Origin: Streptomyces griseus
GTDB lineage: Bacteria > Actinomycetota > Actinomycetes > Streptomycetales > Streptomycetaceae
NCBI RefSeq assembly: GCF_001715295.1
Contig: NZ_MDKB01000002.1
Coordinates: 1,510,313 to 1,574,312 of the forward strand
Reading direction: 5' to 3'
DNA: 64,000 nucleotides
The stretch's first letter is position 1. Each line of letters starts with the position of its first letter. Shown here one piece after another: positions 52,606 to 62,009 of the stretch. The translations under genes were made by a program, and so were the position numbers. Under the pieces are notes generated by a model, which searched no databases, was not told the DNA's origin, and saw only the letters and a list, made by a program, of their open reading frames with translations.

Positions 52606-53264
52606 AGCACACCCCGCGCGAGCGCGGGTGGTGCGTGCAGATGATGACACAGACGAGCGCGCTGTCACCAATCGCCGCCCACGGTACTAGGCAGGTGGGC
52701 GGCGAGGCAAAGCGCCCTGCGGCGGACGACGCGGGACGAGGGCGGCGGCCGGGGACGCAGGAACCACGGGTCCATGGCCTGCGCGGGGGACGGATGGCGG
52801 GTGCGTGGGCTGTACCGGAGAGCCGGACGACGGATGCGCGGGGAGATCGGGGCCGGGATGACGCGCGTGGGCCGACCCCGTAGGAGCCGGGAGGACGGGC
52901 CCACTGCGCCCGGCGGACGGCGCCGGGGACGACCGGGGACCAGAGGCCGACGGCGCCCGGCGTCCCGCGCCCCCTCCGACGGGAACCGTAGGGCAGCGCT
53001 CCGCACGCCCGCTTCGGGCGGCCGCTCCCGCACGCCCGCTTCGGACGGCCACTTCGGACGGCCACTTCGCATGGCCGCTTCGCACGGCGTTCCGGTCGGC
53101 CCCCCATGAGTTGCGCAACGTGTGGGCGTGCGGAGCGTTAGAGAGTGCGAGGGCTGCGCCCTCCGTCCGTCACCGCCTACCTGACCGGCGTGCGCGGAAC
53201 CACCGCGCGCCTGCCGAGCAGCCCGGCGCGCGCCCGCGTGCGCCAGAACACAACAGGAGCCCGC
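52606..53264. other. Long intergenic region with short GC repeats
   Basis: About 660 bases without a supportable gene. From 53010 to 53090 a degenerate 10-12 base repeat (CTTCGGACGGCCA, CTTCGCATGGCCG) occurs. The promoter of tRNA-Ser(GCT) and that of the inhibitor gene lie at its two ends. Confidence 0.5.
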
Positions 53265-53738
53265 ATGCTGCGCCGTCTCACCGTCACCGCCGTCGCCTCC
53301 CTCGCCGTGCTGTCGGCCGCCGCGCCCGCCGCCACGGCCGCCTCCCCGCTCGTACCGCTGCCCCCGCTGCTGCCCGTGCTCCAGGGCGACTGGCTGGACG
53401 GGAAGGAAGCGCAGACCCGGCTCACGGTGACCGTCTCGGAGTCCGGCAACCCGGCGGCCGACGGCACCTTCGAGCTGAAGTGCGGTCCGGCGGGCGGGAG
53501 CCACCCCGCGGCGCAGCGGGCCTGCGACCTTCTCGACGAGGCCGCGGCCTCGGGCGAGAACCCCTTCGTACCGACGGACCGGAACGCCATGTGCACCCTC
53601 CAGGCCGGCGGGCCGGCGGCCGCCCGGGTCCAGGGGACATGGCAGGGCGAGGAGATCGACGCCCGCTTCAGCCGCTCCAACGGCTGCGAGATCTCCCGCT
53701 GGAACAACCTCGTGCCGGTCCTTCCCTCGGCGAGGTAA
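53265..53738 (+). CDS. Subtilisin-inhibitor-like (SSI family) secreted protease inhibitor
   Basis: A 157-residue exported protein. A signal peptide is clear (LRRLTVTAVASLAVLSAAAPAATA). The SSI pattern follows: TRLTVTVSESG, FELKCGPAGGSHPAAQRACDLLDEA with the first disulfide pair, DRNAMCTLQ around the reactive site, and VQGTWQGEEIDARFSRSNGCEISRW with the last cysteine. By alignment with classical SSI (Cys-Pro-Met at the site), the P1 residue here would be Leu in CTLQ, suggesting subtilisin or chymotrypsin-like targets. The loop before the site is a few residues longer than usual. AGGAG precedes ATG 53265. Confidence 0.92.
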   Translation: MLRRLTVTAVASLAVLSAAAPAATAASPLVPLPPLLPVLQGDWLDGKEAQTRLTVTVSESGNPAADGTFELKCGPAGGSHPAAQRACDLLDEAAASGENPFVPTDRNAMCTLQAGGPAAARVQGTWQGEEIDARFSRSNGCEISRWNNLVPVLPSAR

Positions 53739-53996
53739 CCCCCGGGCCAGGACGTGCGCCGGTGCGCCCACGGGGACCGGCCGGCGCATGTCCGTGCATG
53801 TCGTAGGGGGGCGCTCGCGGTCACGGCCCGACCGCCGGCGTGCACCGTGTGCACAGAACCTTGGTGAGAGCTCCCCCTCATCCGCCGCCCCATGTACCGT
53901 CCCAGCCTTTAGACTCGTCCCGTGACAGCCTGAGGCCCGAGGGGCAGGATGGGGCCCGCTGTCGGCAAGGTGCGGTAATCAGGGAGGAAGCGTCTC

Positions 53997-56900
53997 GTGA
54001 GCAGCAGGCCATCCAGAGGCGCTGCTCGCCTCGCAGCCATACTCGACGCCCTCCCGGACGGGCTCCTGCTCGTCAACTGCAACGGCACGGTCGTCAACGC
54101 CAACACCATCGCCCTCGAAATGTTCGAGACCCCGGGCACCGCCCTCGTGGGGCGCGGGCTGCTCGATCTGCTCCCGGAGTTCGACTCCAGGCTGATCCCG
54201 GGTTCGATGCGCAGGCCGGATGCTGCGGACGAGCAGGGCAGGACCAAGCCGACGCGGATGACCGCGCGCCGCACCGACGGCAGCGAGTACCCCGTCGAGG
54301 TCACCAGCGCCAGCCTGGACAGCGGCCAGGCCGGGTACAACGACATCCACTCCAGCTACACGGGCGACGAGCTCCTCATGCTCGTCGTGCGGGATCTCTC
54401 CGGCACCGTCGACACCGAGGCCGAGCTGGCCCGTTCGCAACGTCAGACCGAGATGATCCTGCGGGCCGCCTCGGAGGGCGTCGTCGGTACGGACATGGAC
54501 GGCCGGGTCGTCCTGGTCAACCCCGCCGCCGCCCAGATCCTCGGTTTCCGCGCCAGCGACCTCGGCGGCAAGGAACTCCACACGCTGGTCCTGCACTCCC
54601 GGGCGGACGGCGAGCCGTTCCCCTACGACGGCTCTCCGCTCGCGGACACGCTCAAGTCCGGCCGGAAGCACAGGGTGCGCGGGCAGGTGCTCTGGTCCAA
54701 GAGCGGGGCACAGGTGCCGGTCGACCTGACGACCGCACCGGTACGCGACGGGGACCAGCTGGTCGGCGCCGTCATGACGTTCACCGACCGCAGGCCGTTC
54801 GAGGAGCTCGCCCAGCAGCACACCGACGAGGTCACCGGGCTGACCGAACGGCACGCCGCCGCGGTCGCCGAACTCACCGAGAGCCACCGGGCCGAGATCG
54901 ACGAACTCACCGAACGGCACGCGGCCGAGCTGGCCGACCGGACCGAGCGGTACGCGTCCGAACTCGAGGAGCAGACCGAGCGCCTGGCCGACCTCGGCGA
55001 GCGTCACACCCAGTTGACCGCGGTGCTCGGGGAGTCCCTGCGTGGTCCGCTGGAGGAACTCCGCGGCGAACTGTCCGCACTCGCCGCGGACCCGGCCGGC
55101 CAGCTCTGGCCCGAGGCCAACCAGATCCTGCACCACCTGGCCGCCGGCTACGCCCGGATGACGACGCTCGTCGACAACGTCCTGGGCTACCAGCGGCTGG
55201 ACAGCGGCGCGGAGGAGCTCGTCAAGCAGCGGGTGCTGCTCGACTCCGTGGTGACCGCCGGTATCGACGGGGCGGTCGAGCTGATCGGGCCCGGCCGCGC
55301 CCAGTTCGCGGTGCACGCGCCCCCGATCGAGGCGGAGGTGGACCCGGGCCGGCTGATCACGGCACTGGCCCACCTCGTCGCGGACGTGGCCGGTGTCGAC
55401 TCGACCGGCAAGGCACGGCTGGTCCCGGGCGGCGGCTACGTCGACTCGACGGTCGTCGTGGCCGCGGCGCAGCGTGGGGACGTCGTACGGATCGAGGTGC
55501 GTGGGCCGTTCGCCGGGGGAGACCCGGTGCACGTGCCGATCGTGCGCGGGATCGTACGGGCGCACGGCGGCGTGCTCCAGACGCACGAGATGCCGGGGAT
55601 GAGCGGCAGCGCGTACGTCCTGGAGGTGCCCCTCGGTGCGGGTGCCGGGACGGTCGTGCCCCCGCCGCCGGTGGCCGCAGAGGCTCCCGGCCCGGTGCCC
55701 GCAGAGGCCCCCGCCCCGGTGCCCGCAGAAGCTCCGGTCCCGGAGCCCGAGGCCGCTCCCGCGTCCCAGCCCCAGCCCGGTGGCCGGCGCAGGGCGCGCC
55801 GGTCGTCGACGGACGCGTTTCTGGAGAGTGCCGTCGAGGCGCCGCCGGCCGGGGACACCGAGGCGGCGGAGCCCACCGGGCGGCGCAGGGCCCGGCGTGC
55901 GGCGGCCCCCGGCGAACAGCAGGAGCAGGAGGACGTGGTCCTGCCGCAGCAGAGTGGGGGTTCCGGCCGCCGGCGCGGCCGTCCCAGCCCTGCCGAGACG
56001 GGTACGGAGGCCTCGGTGGCCGAACCCCGTCGAGCGCTGGCCCTGCCCGCGGCGGCCTCCGCGGCTCCCGCCCCGTCCGAGGGGTCCGTGGTGACGGCGG
56101 CGGAGGGCGCGCAGGGTGCCGGCGGGCGCCCGCAGCGCGGCCGGACCGTGCCGCCGCAGGGCGTGCCGCACGGTGCCCAGGGGCGTCCGGAGGGTGGGCA
56201 CCAGCAGGCGCTCCCGGCCCTCGCCTCCTCCGAGACGTCGTCGCAGCAGGCTCACCAGCAGTCCGCGCAGCAGCCCGGGGGGCGGCGGGCCCGGCGGGCT
56301 CTCGCCGCGGCCCAGGAACGCTCCGCCGCCGCCCAGCCGACGGGGCCCCGTACCGCGTTCGCGCTGCCGCCCGCCGACGCCGACCGCGTACCGCCGGCCG
56401 CACCGGGTGCCTCCGCCGCCCCGGTCCCGCCCACCGCACCGGTCCCAGCACCCGCTACCGCCCCGTCACCCGCGGCCGTCCCGCCGGGAGCGCCGGGGCC
56501 CGCCGCACCGGTCCCGCCGGGAGCGCCGGGTCCGGCCGCACCGGTCCCGCCCGCCTCCACCGGGGTACCCGCGTACCCCGGGCCGGTGGGCCCCGGTGCT
56601 CCCGGTATGCCGGTCGCTCCGGACGGGTTCGGTGCGGCCGGTGCGCCGGTGGAGCGGCACGACGCCGCCCGTACCGCACCGGACGCGGACCACACCTCTC
56701 CGCAGGCCCACCCCGTACCGTCCGGCCGCCGCAGGGCGCGCCGGGTGGACGTACCGGAGCAGCAGCAGCCCCGGCCCGGCCACCCCGTCCCGGGGCAGCC
56801 GCTGCCGGCCGTTCCCCCGCAGCCCGACTGGGCGCAGCCGGGCGCCCCGGGTCGGGAGCCGGCCGCGCCGACGGCGGACGAGTCCGCTCCCGCCGCCGCA

Positions 56901-58220
56901 CCTGGTCACGCCGATGACGAGTCCTGGGCCGGCCCCGGCAGCACCACACACACCTCGGGCACCATGAGCGTGCCGGGCGATGCCGTCCCGGATCCGTCCC
57001 CCGCAGCGGCGCATCATCCCGCCGACGCCGACGCGCAGGCCCTTCCCGTGCGGGACGCCCGGCGGCAGCCGCTGCCCGCGGAGACGCCGTCGCCGGCGGG
57101 CGCCTCGCCGGACTCGACCCAGGGACGGGCGTTCAGCGTGCGGACGCTGGGTCAGGGCGTGCCGTTCGCGCAGCACCTCGCTCATCAGCAGAACCAGACG
57201 TTCAGCGGTGCCGGACGCCGGCGCAAGCTCGCGGCCCCGCCCGAGACGGAACCCGCGGCCCAGCCCGGCCCGGCCCCCGTTCCGCCGCAGCCCCACGTGC
57301 CGGGTGCGCCCGGTGCCGCGCAGGGCAGCACGACGCAGGGCTCGGGGCAGTTGCTGTCCGCGCCCGCGGCGGAGGGGCGCGCCTACGCCATAGGGGCGCC
57401 CGACGAGGGCGCCGAGGGCCCGGAGCCACTGGACGGCCCCGGGGGCGCGGTGGAGGTGGCCAACCGCCCGCAGCCGCTGCCCGTCGACGACGAACTGCCC
57501 CCGGAGCCGCTGGACAACCCCCGGCGGCTGCTCGTCTGGCCCGCCCCGGACGCCTCCACCCAGCAGGCCCTCAGCGACCGCGGCTACCGTCCGGTGATCG
57601 TGCACTCCCGCGAGGAGGTCGACGCCCAGATCGCGGCCTTCCCCGCCGCGCTGTTCGTCGACCCCCTGACCGGGCCGATCACCCGTACGGCGCTCCAGTC
57701 GCTGCGCCAGGCCGCCGTGGCGGCGGAGGTGCCGGTGCTGGTGACGGCCGGCCTGGGGCAGGCGACCCGGGAGGCTGCGTACGGCGCCGACCCCGCGGTA
57801 CTCCTCAAGGCGCTCGCGCCGCGCGACAGCGGCCAGCACCCGCCGCGGGTGCTGGTGATCGAGGAGCACGAGGAGATCGCGCTGGCGCTCACCGAGACGC
57901 TGGAGCGCCGCGGCATGCAGGTCGTCCGGGCGTCCGGCGACAGCGAGGCGGTCGACCTCGCCACCCGGATGCGGCCGAATCTGGTGGTGATGGACCTGAT
58001 GCAGGTGCGCCGCCGGCGCGCCGGGATCATCGACTGGCTGCGGGCGAACGGGCACCTGAACCGCACGCCCCTGGTCGTCTACACCTCGGCCGCCATGGAC
58101 GAGTCGGATCTGGCGCGGCTGGGTTCGGGGGAGACCGTGCTCTTCCTGGCCGAACGATCCACGAGTGACGAGGTGCAGTCCCGGATCGTGGACCTGCTGG
58201 CGAAGATAGGGACCAACTGA
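53997..58220 (+). CDS. Large PAS-domain, degenerate histidine kinase and receiver-domain protein
   Basis: A 1407-residue cytoplasmic protein from GTG 53997. Two PAS domains lie at about 10-135 (ILDALPDGLLLVNCNGTVVNANTIALEMF) and 148-265 (ILRAASEGVVGTDMDGRVVLVNPAAAQILGF). A coiled coil of ELTERHAAEL-type repeats follows (275-335). A kinase-like region (340-550) has no phospho-acceptor histidine (LGESLRGPLEELRGELSAL) and a degraded ATPase site. Residues 560-1170 are Pro/Ala/Gln-rich and disordered, with repeated GRRRARR motifs. The end (1280-1407) is a receiver domain, VLVIEEHEEIALALTETLERRG, with Asp in LVVMDLMQ. It probably integrates signals by binding rather than catalysis. Confidence 0.85.
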   Translation: MSSRPSRGAARLAAILDALPDGLLLVNCNGTVVNANTIALEMFETPGTALVGRGLLDLLPEFDSRLIPGSMRRPDAADEQGRTKPTRMTARRTDGSEYPVEVTSASLDSGQAGYNDIHSSYTGDELLMLVVRDLSGTVDTEAELARSQRQTEMILRAASEGVVGTDMDGRVVLVNPAAAQILGFRASDLGGKELHTLVLHSRADGEPFPYDGSPLADTLKSGRKHRVRGQVLWSKSGAQVPVDLTTAPVRDGDQLVGAVMTFTDRRPFEELAQQHTDEVTGLTERHAAAVAELTESHRAEIDELTERHAAELADRTERYASELEEQTERLADLGERHTQLTAVLGESLRGPLEELRGELSALAADPAGQLWPEANQILHHLAAGYARMTTLVDNVLGYQRLDSGAEELVKQRVLLDSVVTAGIDGAVELIGPGRAQFAVHAPPIEAEVDPGRLITALAHLVADVAGVDSTGKARLVPGGGYVDSTVVVAAAQRGDVVRIEVRGPFAGGDPVHVPIVRGIVRAHGGVLQTHEMPGMSGSAYVLEVPLGAGAGTVVPPPPVAAEAPGPVPAEAPAPVPAEAPVPEPEAAPASQPQPGGRRRARRSSTDAFLESAVEAPPAGDTEAAEPTGRRRARRAAAPGEQQEQEDVVLPQQSGGSGRRRGRPSPAETGTEASVAEPRRALALPAAASAAPAPSEGSVVTAAEGAQGAGGRPQRGRTVPPQGVPHGAQGRPEGGHQQALPALASSETSSQQAHQQSAQQPGGRRARRALAAAQERSAAAQPTGPRTAFALPPADADRVPPAAPGASAAPVPPTAPVPAPATAPSPAAVPPGAPGPAAPVPPGAPGPAAPVPPASTGVPAYPGPVGPGAPGMPVAPDGFGAAGAPVERHDAARTAPDADHTSPQAHPVPSGRRRARRVDVPEQQQPRPGHPVPGQPLPAVPPQPDWAQPGAPGREPAAPTADESAPAAAPGHADDESWAGPGSTTHTSGTMSVPGDAVPDPSPAAAHHPADADAQALPVRDARRQPLPAETPSPAGASPDSTQGRAFSVRTLGQGVPFAQHLAHQQNQTFSGAGRRRKLAAPPETEPAAQPGPAPVPPQPHVPGAPGAAQGSTTQGSGQLLSAPAAEGRAYAIGAPDEGAEGPEPLDGPGGAVEVANRPQPLPVDDELPPEPLDNPRRLLVWPAPDASTQQALSDRGYRPVIVHSREEVDAQIAAFPAALFVDPLTGPITRTALQSLRQAAVAAEVPVLVTAGLGQATREAAYGADPAVLLKALAPRDSGQHPPRVLVIEEHEEIALALTETLERRGMQVVRASGDSEAVDLATRMRPNLVVMDLMQVRRRRAGIIDWLRANGHLNRTPLVVYTSAAMDESDLARLGSGETVLFLAERSTSDEVQSRIVDLLAKIGTN

Positions 58221-58243
58221 GCACCGCGCGCGGCACGCACACG

Positions 58244-58279
58244 TCGAGGGCGGTACGGGAGGATCCGTACCGCCCTCGA
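58244..58279. terminator. Bidirectional terminator
   Basis: The stem TCGAGGGCGGTACGG/CCGTACCGCCCTCGA lies between convergent genes and can serve both. Confidence 0.85.
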
Positions 58280-58328
58280 AGCGAACCGGGCCCGGGCGAC
58301 CCTCGGGCCCTGGAAGCGTCCGGGCTCG

Positions 58329-59975
58329 TCAGAGCCGGGTGACGTCCAGCTCGCCCTCCGCGTACTGCCGGCGGATCACCTTCTTGTCGAACTTGCCGAC
58401 ACTCGTCTTCGGCACCGCCGGAATGATCGTCCACCGCTCCGGGAGCTGCCACTTGGCGACGGACCGGGCGAGGAACGTCTTCAGGGAGGCGTAGTCGGCC
58501 GTGGCGCCCTCCTTGAGGACGACGGTCGCCAGCGGGCGCTCGCCCCACTTGTCGTCGGGAACGGCGACGACGGCCGCCTCGGCCACATCCGGGTGCGCCA
58601 TGATCGCGTTCTCCAGCTCCACGCTGGAGATCCACTCACCACCGGACTTGATGACGTCCTTCGCCCGGTCGGTGAGCGTGAGGAAACCCTCCGCGCTGAT
58701 CACCCCGACGTCGCCTGTCTTCAGCCAGCCGTCCTCGCTGAACTTGTCCTCGGGCCGCAGAGGCTCGCCGTCCGCCCCGCCGTAGTACGCACCGGCGATC
58801 CAGGCCCCGCGCACCTCCAGCTCTCCTGCGGACTCGCCGTCCCACGGCAGGCGTTCGCCGCCGGGGCCGGTCAGGCGTGCCTCGACGCCGGCCGGGAAAC
58901 GGCCCTGCGTGATGCGGTAGGGCCACTGCTCCTCGTCGGTCAGCCCGGCGGGCGGGTTGGCCATCGTGCCGAGCGGTGACGTCTCCGTCATGCCCCAGGC
59001 GTGGTGGAGCCGGACGCCCAGCTTGTCGTACGCCTCCATCAGGGAGGGCGGACAGGCCGCGCCGCCGATCGTGACGCTGGCCATGGACGTGAGGTCGCGC
59101 GGGCGGGCGGTGACCTCGGCCAGCAGCCCCTGCCAGATGGTGGGGACCGCGGCGGCGTGCGTCGGCTTCTCGCGCTCGATCATGTCGGCGAGCGGGCCCG
59201 GCTGGAGGAAACGGTCGGGCATGAGCATGTTGACGCCCGTCATGAACGTCGCGTGCGGCAGACCCCACGCGTTCACGTGGAACTGCGGGACGACCACGAG
59301 GGTCGTGTCCTTGTCCGTCAGCCCCATCGACTCCGCCATGTTGACCTGCATGGAGTGGAGGTAGACGGAGCGGTGGGAGTAGACCACGCCCTTGGGGTCG
59401 CCGGTGGTCCCGGAGGTGTAGCACATGGCGGCGGCCTGGCGTTCGTCCAGCTCGGGCCAGTCGTACGTGGTGGGGCGGCCGGCGAGCAGGTCCTCGTACT
59501 CGTGCACCCGCGGTGCGAGGCCGTCGAGCACCGACCGGTCACCCGGCCCGGAGACGACCACGTGCTCGACGGAGGGCAGGTGCGGGAGGAGTGCCGCGAG
59601 CAGCGGCAGCACGGAGCCGTTGACGAGAACAACCTTGTCGTCGGCGTGGTTGACGATCCAGATCAGCTGCTCGGCGGGGAGCCGGAGGTTGAGCGTGTGG
59701 AGCACGGCGCCCATGGACGGGATCGCGAGATAGGCCTCGACGTGCTCCGCGTTGTTCCACATGAGGGTCGCCACACGCTGATCGCCGTCGATGCCCAGCT
59801 CCTCGCGGAGGGCGTGCGCCAACTGCGTGGCACGCCTGCCGATCTCGGCGAAGCTGCGCCGCTGCGGCTCCGGATCGCCGGTCCAGGTCGTCACCTGCGA
59901 CTTCCCGTGGATGGTCATCCCATGGTTCAGGATGCGGGTGACAGTCAGCGGTACGTCCTGCATGGTGCTCAGCAC
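58329..59975 (-). CDS. fadD: Long-chain fatty acid-CoA ligase (AMP-forming)
   Basis: A 548-residue adenylate-forming enzyme. The AMP-binding P-loop is MCYTSGTTGDPKGVVYSHRS near residue 190, followed by FHVNAWGLPHATFMTG, HAWGMTETSPLG, the hinge LKTGDVGVISAEGFLTLTDRAKDVIKSGGEWIS and the catalytic lysine region VPKTSVGKFDKKVIRRQY. It activates fatty acids to acyl-CoA; medium versus long chain preference is not readable. The ORF begins MLSTMQDVPL; ATG 59963 is equally possible. A perfect palindrome upstream suggests TetR-type control. Confidence 0.94.
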   Translation of the reverse strand: MLSTMQDVPLTVTRILNHGMTIHGKSQVTTWTGDPEPQRRSFAEIGRRATQLAHALREELGIDGDQRVATLMWNNAEHVEAYLAIPSMGAVLHTLNLRLPAEQLIWIVNHADDKVVLVNGSVLPLLAALLPHLPSVEHVVVSGPGDRSVLDGLAPRVHEYEDLLAGRPTTYDWPELDERQAAAMCYTSGTTGDPKGVVYSHRSVYLHSMQVNMAESMGLTDKDTTLVVVPQFHVNAWGLPHATFMTGVNMLMPDRFLQPGPLADMIEREKPTHAAAVPTIWQGLLAEVTARPRDLTSMASVTIGGAACPPSLMEAYDKLGVRLHHAWGMTETSPLGTMANPPAGLTDEEQWPYRITQGRFPAGVEARLTGPGGERLPWDGESAGELEVRGAWIAGAYYGGADGEPLRPEDKFSEDGWLKTGDVGVISAEGFLTLTDRAKDVIKSGGEWISSVELENAIMAHPDVAEAAVVAVPDDKWGERPLATVVLKEGATADYASLKTFLARSVAKWQLPERWTIIPAVPKTSVGKFDKKVIRRQYAEGELDVTRL

Positions 59976-60028
59976 GGCGTCCTCCCGGTGGGCGCTACGT
60001 GGCAGTAGGGGTTCCGCTGATTCTGCTC

Positions 60029-60046
60029 ACATACCGAGCGGTATGT
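60029..60046. promoter_or_regulatory. TetR-type operator upstream of the acyl-CoA ligase
   Basis: ACATACCGAGCGGTATGT is a palindrome with an AG centre, 54 bases before the ligase start. The ATACCG..CGGTAT pattern is common for TetR-family regulators of fatty-acid genes. No tetR gene adjoins it. Confidence 0.8.
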
Positions 60047-60250
60047 CACTAGTCCCGGGAGTACCAATCCGACGTCGGCGGGCAGGCCGGCGGCCCGGGG
60101 GCACCGCGGCGCGACGGTGGCGGCGGGCAGGACGGGGGCCCATCGGTGGCCGTGACAGGCAGCGTGCGGCCGGACGTACGGACGCCACGCAGGCCGTCGT
60201 CCCACCGGGGGCACGCGGGACGTCGCCCAGGCGGCGCGCGGGTGGCCGGG

Positions 60251-60805
60251 TCAGCGCACCGGGGTGAGGTCCGGGTCCTCACGGAGCTTCCCGAGGGCCC
60301 GGGAGACGGCGCTCTTGACGGTACCGACGGACACCCCGAGCAGCTCGGCCGTCTGCGCCTCGCTGAGGTCCTCGTAGTACCGCAGGACGACCATGGCCCG
60401 CTGACGGTCGGGGAGCTTGAGGACGGCACGCCACATCGTGTCGTGCAGGGCCTGGTGCTCCGCCGGGTCGGGAGCGGGTGCGGCCTCCTTCTCGGGAAGC
60501 TCCTCACAGGCGAACTCGTCGACCTTGCGCTTGCGCCACTGCGAGGTGCGGGTGTTCACCAGAGCGCGGCGGACGTACCCGTCCAGGGCACCGTGGTCCT
60601 CGATCCGCTCCCAGGCGACGTAGGTCTTGGTGAGCGCGGTCTGCAGCAGGTCCTCGGCGTCGCTCGGGTTGGCGGTGAGCGAGCGGGCGGTGCGCAGGAG
60701 TACGGGGCCCCGCGCCCGTACGTAGGACGAGAACGACGGGTAGCGGCGGTTTCCGGCGGAGGCAGCGAGCGCCGTGGAGGCGCCGGTGCACACTGGCGTG
60801 GTCAT
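60251..60805 (-). CDS. ECF RNA polymerase sigma factor, SigE family
   Basis: A 184-residue sigma factor with only regions 2 and 4. Region 2: FSSYVRARGPVLLRTARSLTANPSDAEDLLQTALTKTYVAWERI ... VRRALVNTRTSQWRKRK. Region 4: LPDRQRAMVVLRYYEDLSEAQTAELLGVSVGTVKSAVSRALGKLRE. It is the actinomycete SigE-like ECF subfamily that lacks a dedicated linked anti-sigma; none is present here. The N-terminus CTGASTALAASAGNRRYPS is longer than minimal. Confidence 0.92.
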   Translation of the reverse strand: MTTPVCTGASTALAASAGNRRYPSFSSYVRARGPVLLRTARSLTANPSDAEDLLQTALTKTYVAWERIEDHGALDGYVRRALVNTRTSQWRKRKVDEFACEELPEKEAAPAPDPAEHQALHDTMWRAVLKLPDRQRAMVVLRYYEDLSEAQTAELLGVSVGTVKSAVSRALGKLREDPDLTPVR

Positions 60806-61048
60806 AGCCCCACGCTAGGAGCGGGCGCCGTCGAGGGGATCGGCCCCAGGTCGCGAAGCCACGTCCGCCTCAGGTTGTAGAGGTAGGGCAGGCCCCACCT
60901 CCTGAAGGTGGAGGGGCCCGCCCGGACTCCTCGGGGCCGCCACCCGGGGGGCCCGGTGCCGCCGGCCCGGGCGTCACGACGCCCGAACCGCCGTCCGGCC
61001 CGGGCGCGGCGCAGGTAGCGTCACGGCCATGATGCCGCCATAGCCACC

Positions 61049-61540
61049 ATGCTCACCGCAGTCGCCGGAGTCCTCGGCACGCTGTTCGCACCGCTGGTCG
61101 CCAGCCGGGTGACGGCGCGTCAACGCGCCGAGGCGGCCCTGGCCGACGGGAAGCGACGGAACTTCGAGGAACGACGCGCCGCGTACACCTCGATGAACCG
61201 GGCTTCCCGCCACTTCCACACGCTCCTCAAGGACGCCCTCCATCGCCTGCGGGACGGGGTCTACACCGACGAGGACAGGGTCCAGCTCGAAGTGGGCCGC
61301 CGGGACTACCGCGACCGGTACGCCGAAGCCCAGATGATCATCCCCACTACGGTGATCAACGCCTCGCGCGACCTCAACACCGTCCTCGCCGCCGTGGACT
61401 CCGCCGTCAAACGCATCGACCGCGGCAGGGCTGCGGGAACCGAGAACCCGGAACAGGTACTCCTGGCCCTGAAGGCGGCGGAGCCCAAACTCACCGCCAT
61501 GCACCGCATCATGCGCGAGGACCTCGGCATCAGCGACTGA
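61049..61540 (+). CDS. Membrane-anchored helical protein, unknown function
   Basis: A 163-residue protein. One N-terminal hydrophobic segment (LTAVAGVLGTLFAPLVASRV) is followed by a long charged helical region (RQRAEAALADGKRRNFEERRAAYTSMNRASRHFHTLLKDALHRL). Its layout matches the gene at 62010 inside the integrative element, although the sequences differ. It may be a residual or ancestral relative lying just outside the element. The function is unknown. Confidence 0.65.
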   Translation: MLTAVAGVLGTLFAPLVASRVTARQRAEAALADGKRRNFEERRAAYTSMNRASRHFHTLLKDALHRLRDGVYTDEDRVQLEVGRRDYRDRYAEAQMIIPTTVINASRDLNTVLAAVDSAVKRIDRGRAAGTENPEQVLLALKAAEPKLTAMHRIMREDLGISD

Positions 61541-61727
61541 CGGTGCCGGCCGTCGGGCTCCCGCCACCGGAACCGGCACGGGACCGGGAGCGCCCCTCGT
61601 CCACAGGGGCATTGCCGTCGCCCGTGTGGCACGGGTCCCGGAGGGTGTGCGAGGTGCCCCTGACGTGCCCGGTCAGCGGAGGGCCGACGGAAGATCCGTG
61701 GTTCCCGACGACTGCGCGAAAGAGGAC

Positions 61728-61757
61728 GGCCCCCGACCGATTCGCCTGGTCAGGGGC
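61728..61757 (-). terminator. Terminator beyond the tRNA-Ser(UGA) fragment
   Basis: CGGCCCCCGACC/TGGTCAGGGGCCG forms a stem immediately 3' of the tRNA fragment on the minus strand, evidently the original tRNA terminator. Confidence 0.75.
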
Positions 61758-61767
61758 CGTTCACCTG

Positions 61768-61828
61768 CGGTGGGTGTGGGATTTGAACCCACGGTCACAT
61801 CGCTGCGACGACGGTTTTCAAGACCTTT
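61768..61828 (-). other. Attachment site: 3' half of tRNA-Ser(UGA)
   Basis: On the minus strand, GGTCTTGAAAACCGTCGTCG, a variable arm, GTGGGTTCAAATCCCAC and ACCCACCG are the anticodon loop (TGA), variable arm, T arm and 3' acceptor strand of a tRNA-Ser. The 5' acceptor strand, D arm and 5' side of the anticodon stem are absent: upstream sequence is unrelated. It is the displaced end left by integration. An intact copy should lie at the far end of the element beyond 64000. Confidence 0.87.
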
Positions 61829-62009
61829 CGGCGGGTGGAAGGCTACCGGTCTCCGCCGCAGGTCAGAGGGATATGAGCGTCCCAGTAGAGCCACAGTCAT
61901 CGTTGTCGTGCCCGCTACGTGCCCCCAGGCGTGATCGTGCTCGTTGAGTTGGGGATCCACCTCTTCAATGCCCCGAACCGCAGCGTCCCGCGAAGGTACG
62001 TTGTCAATC

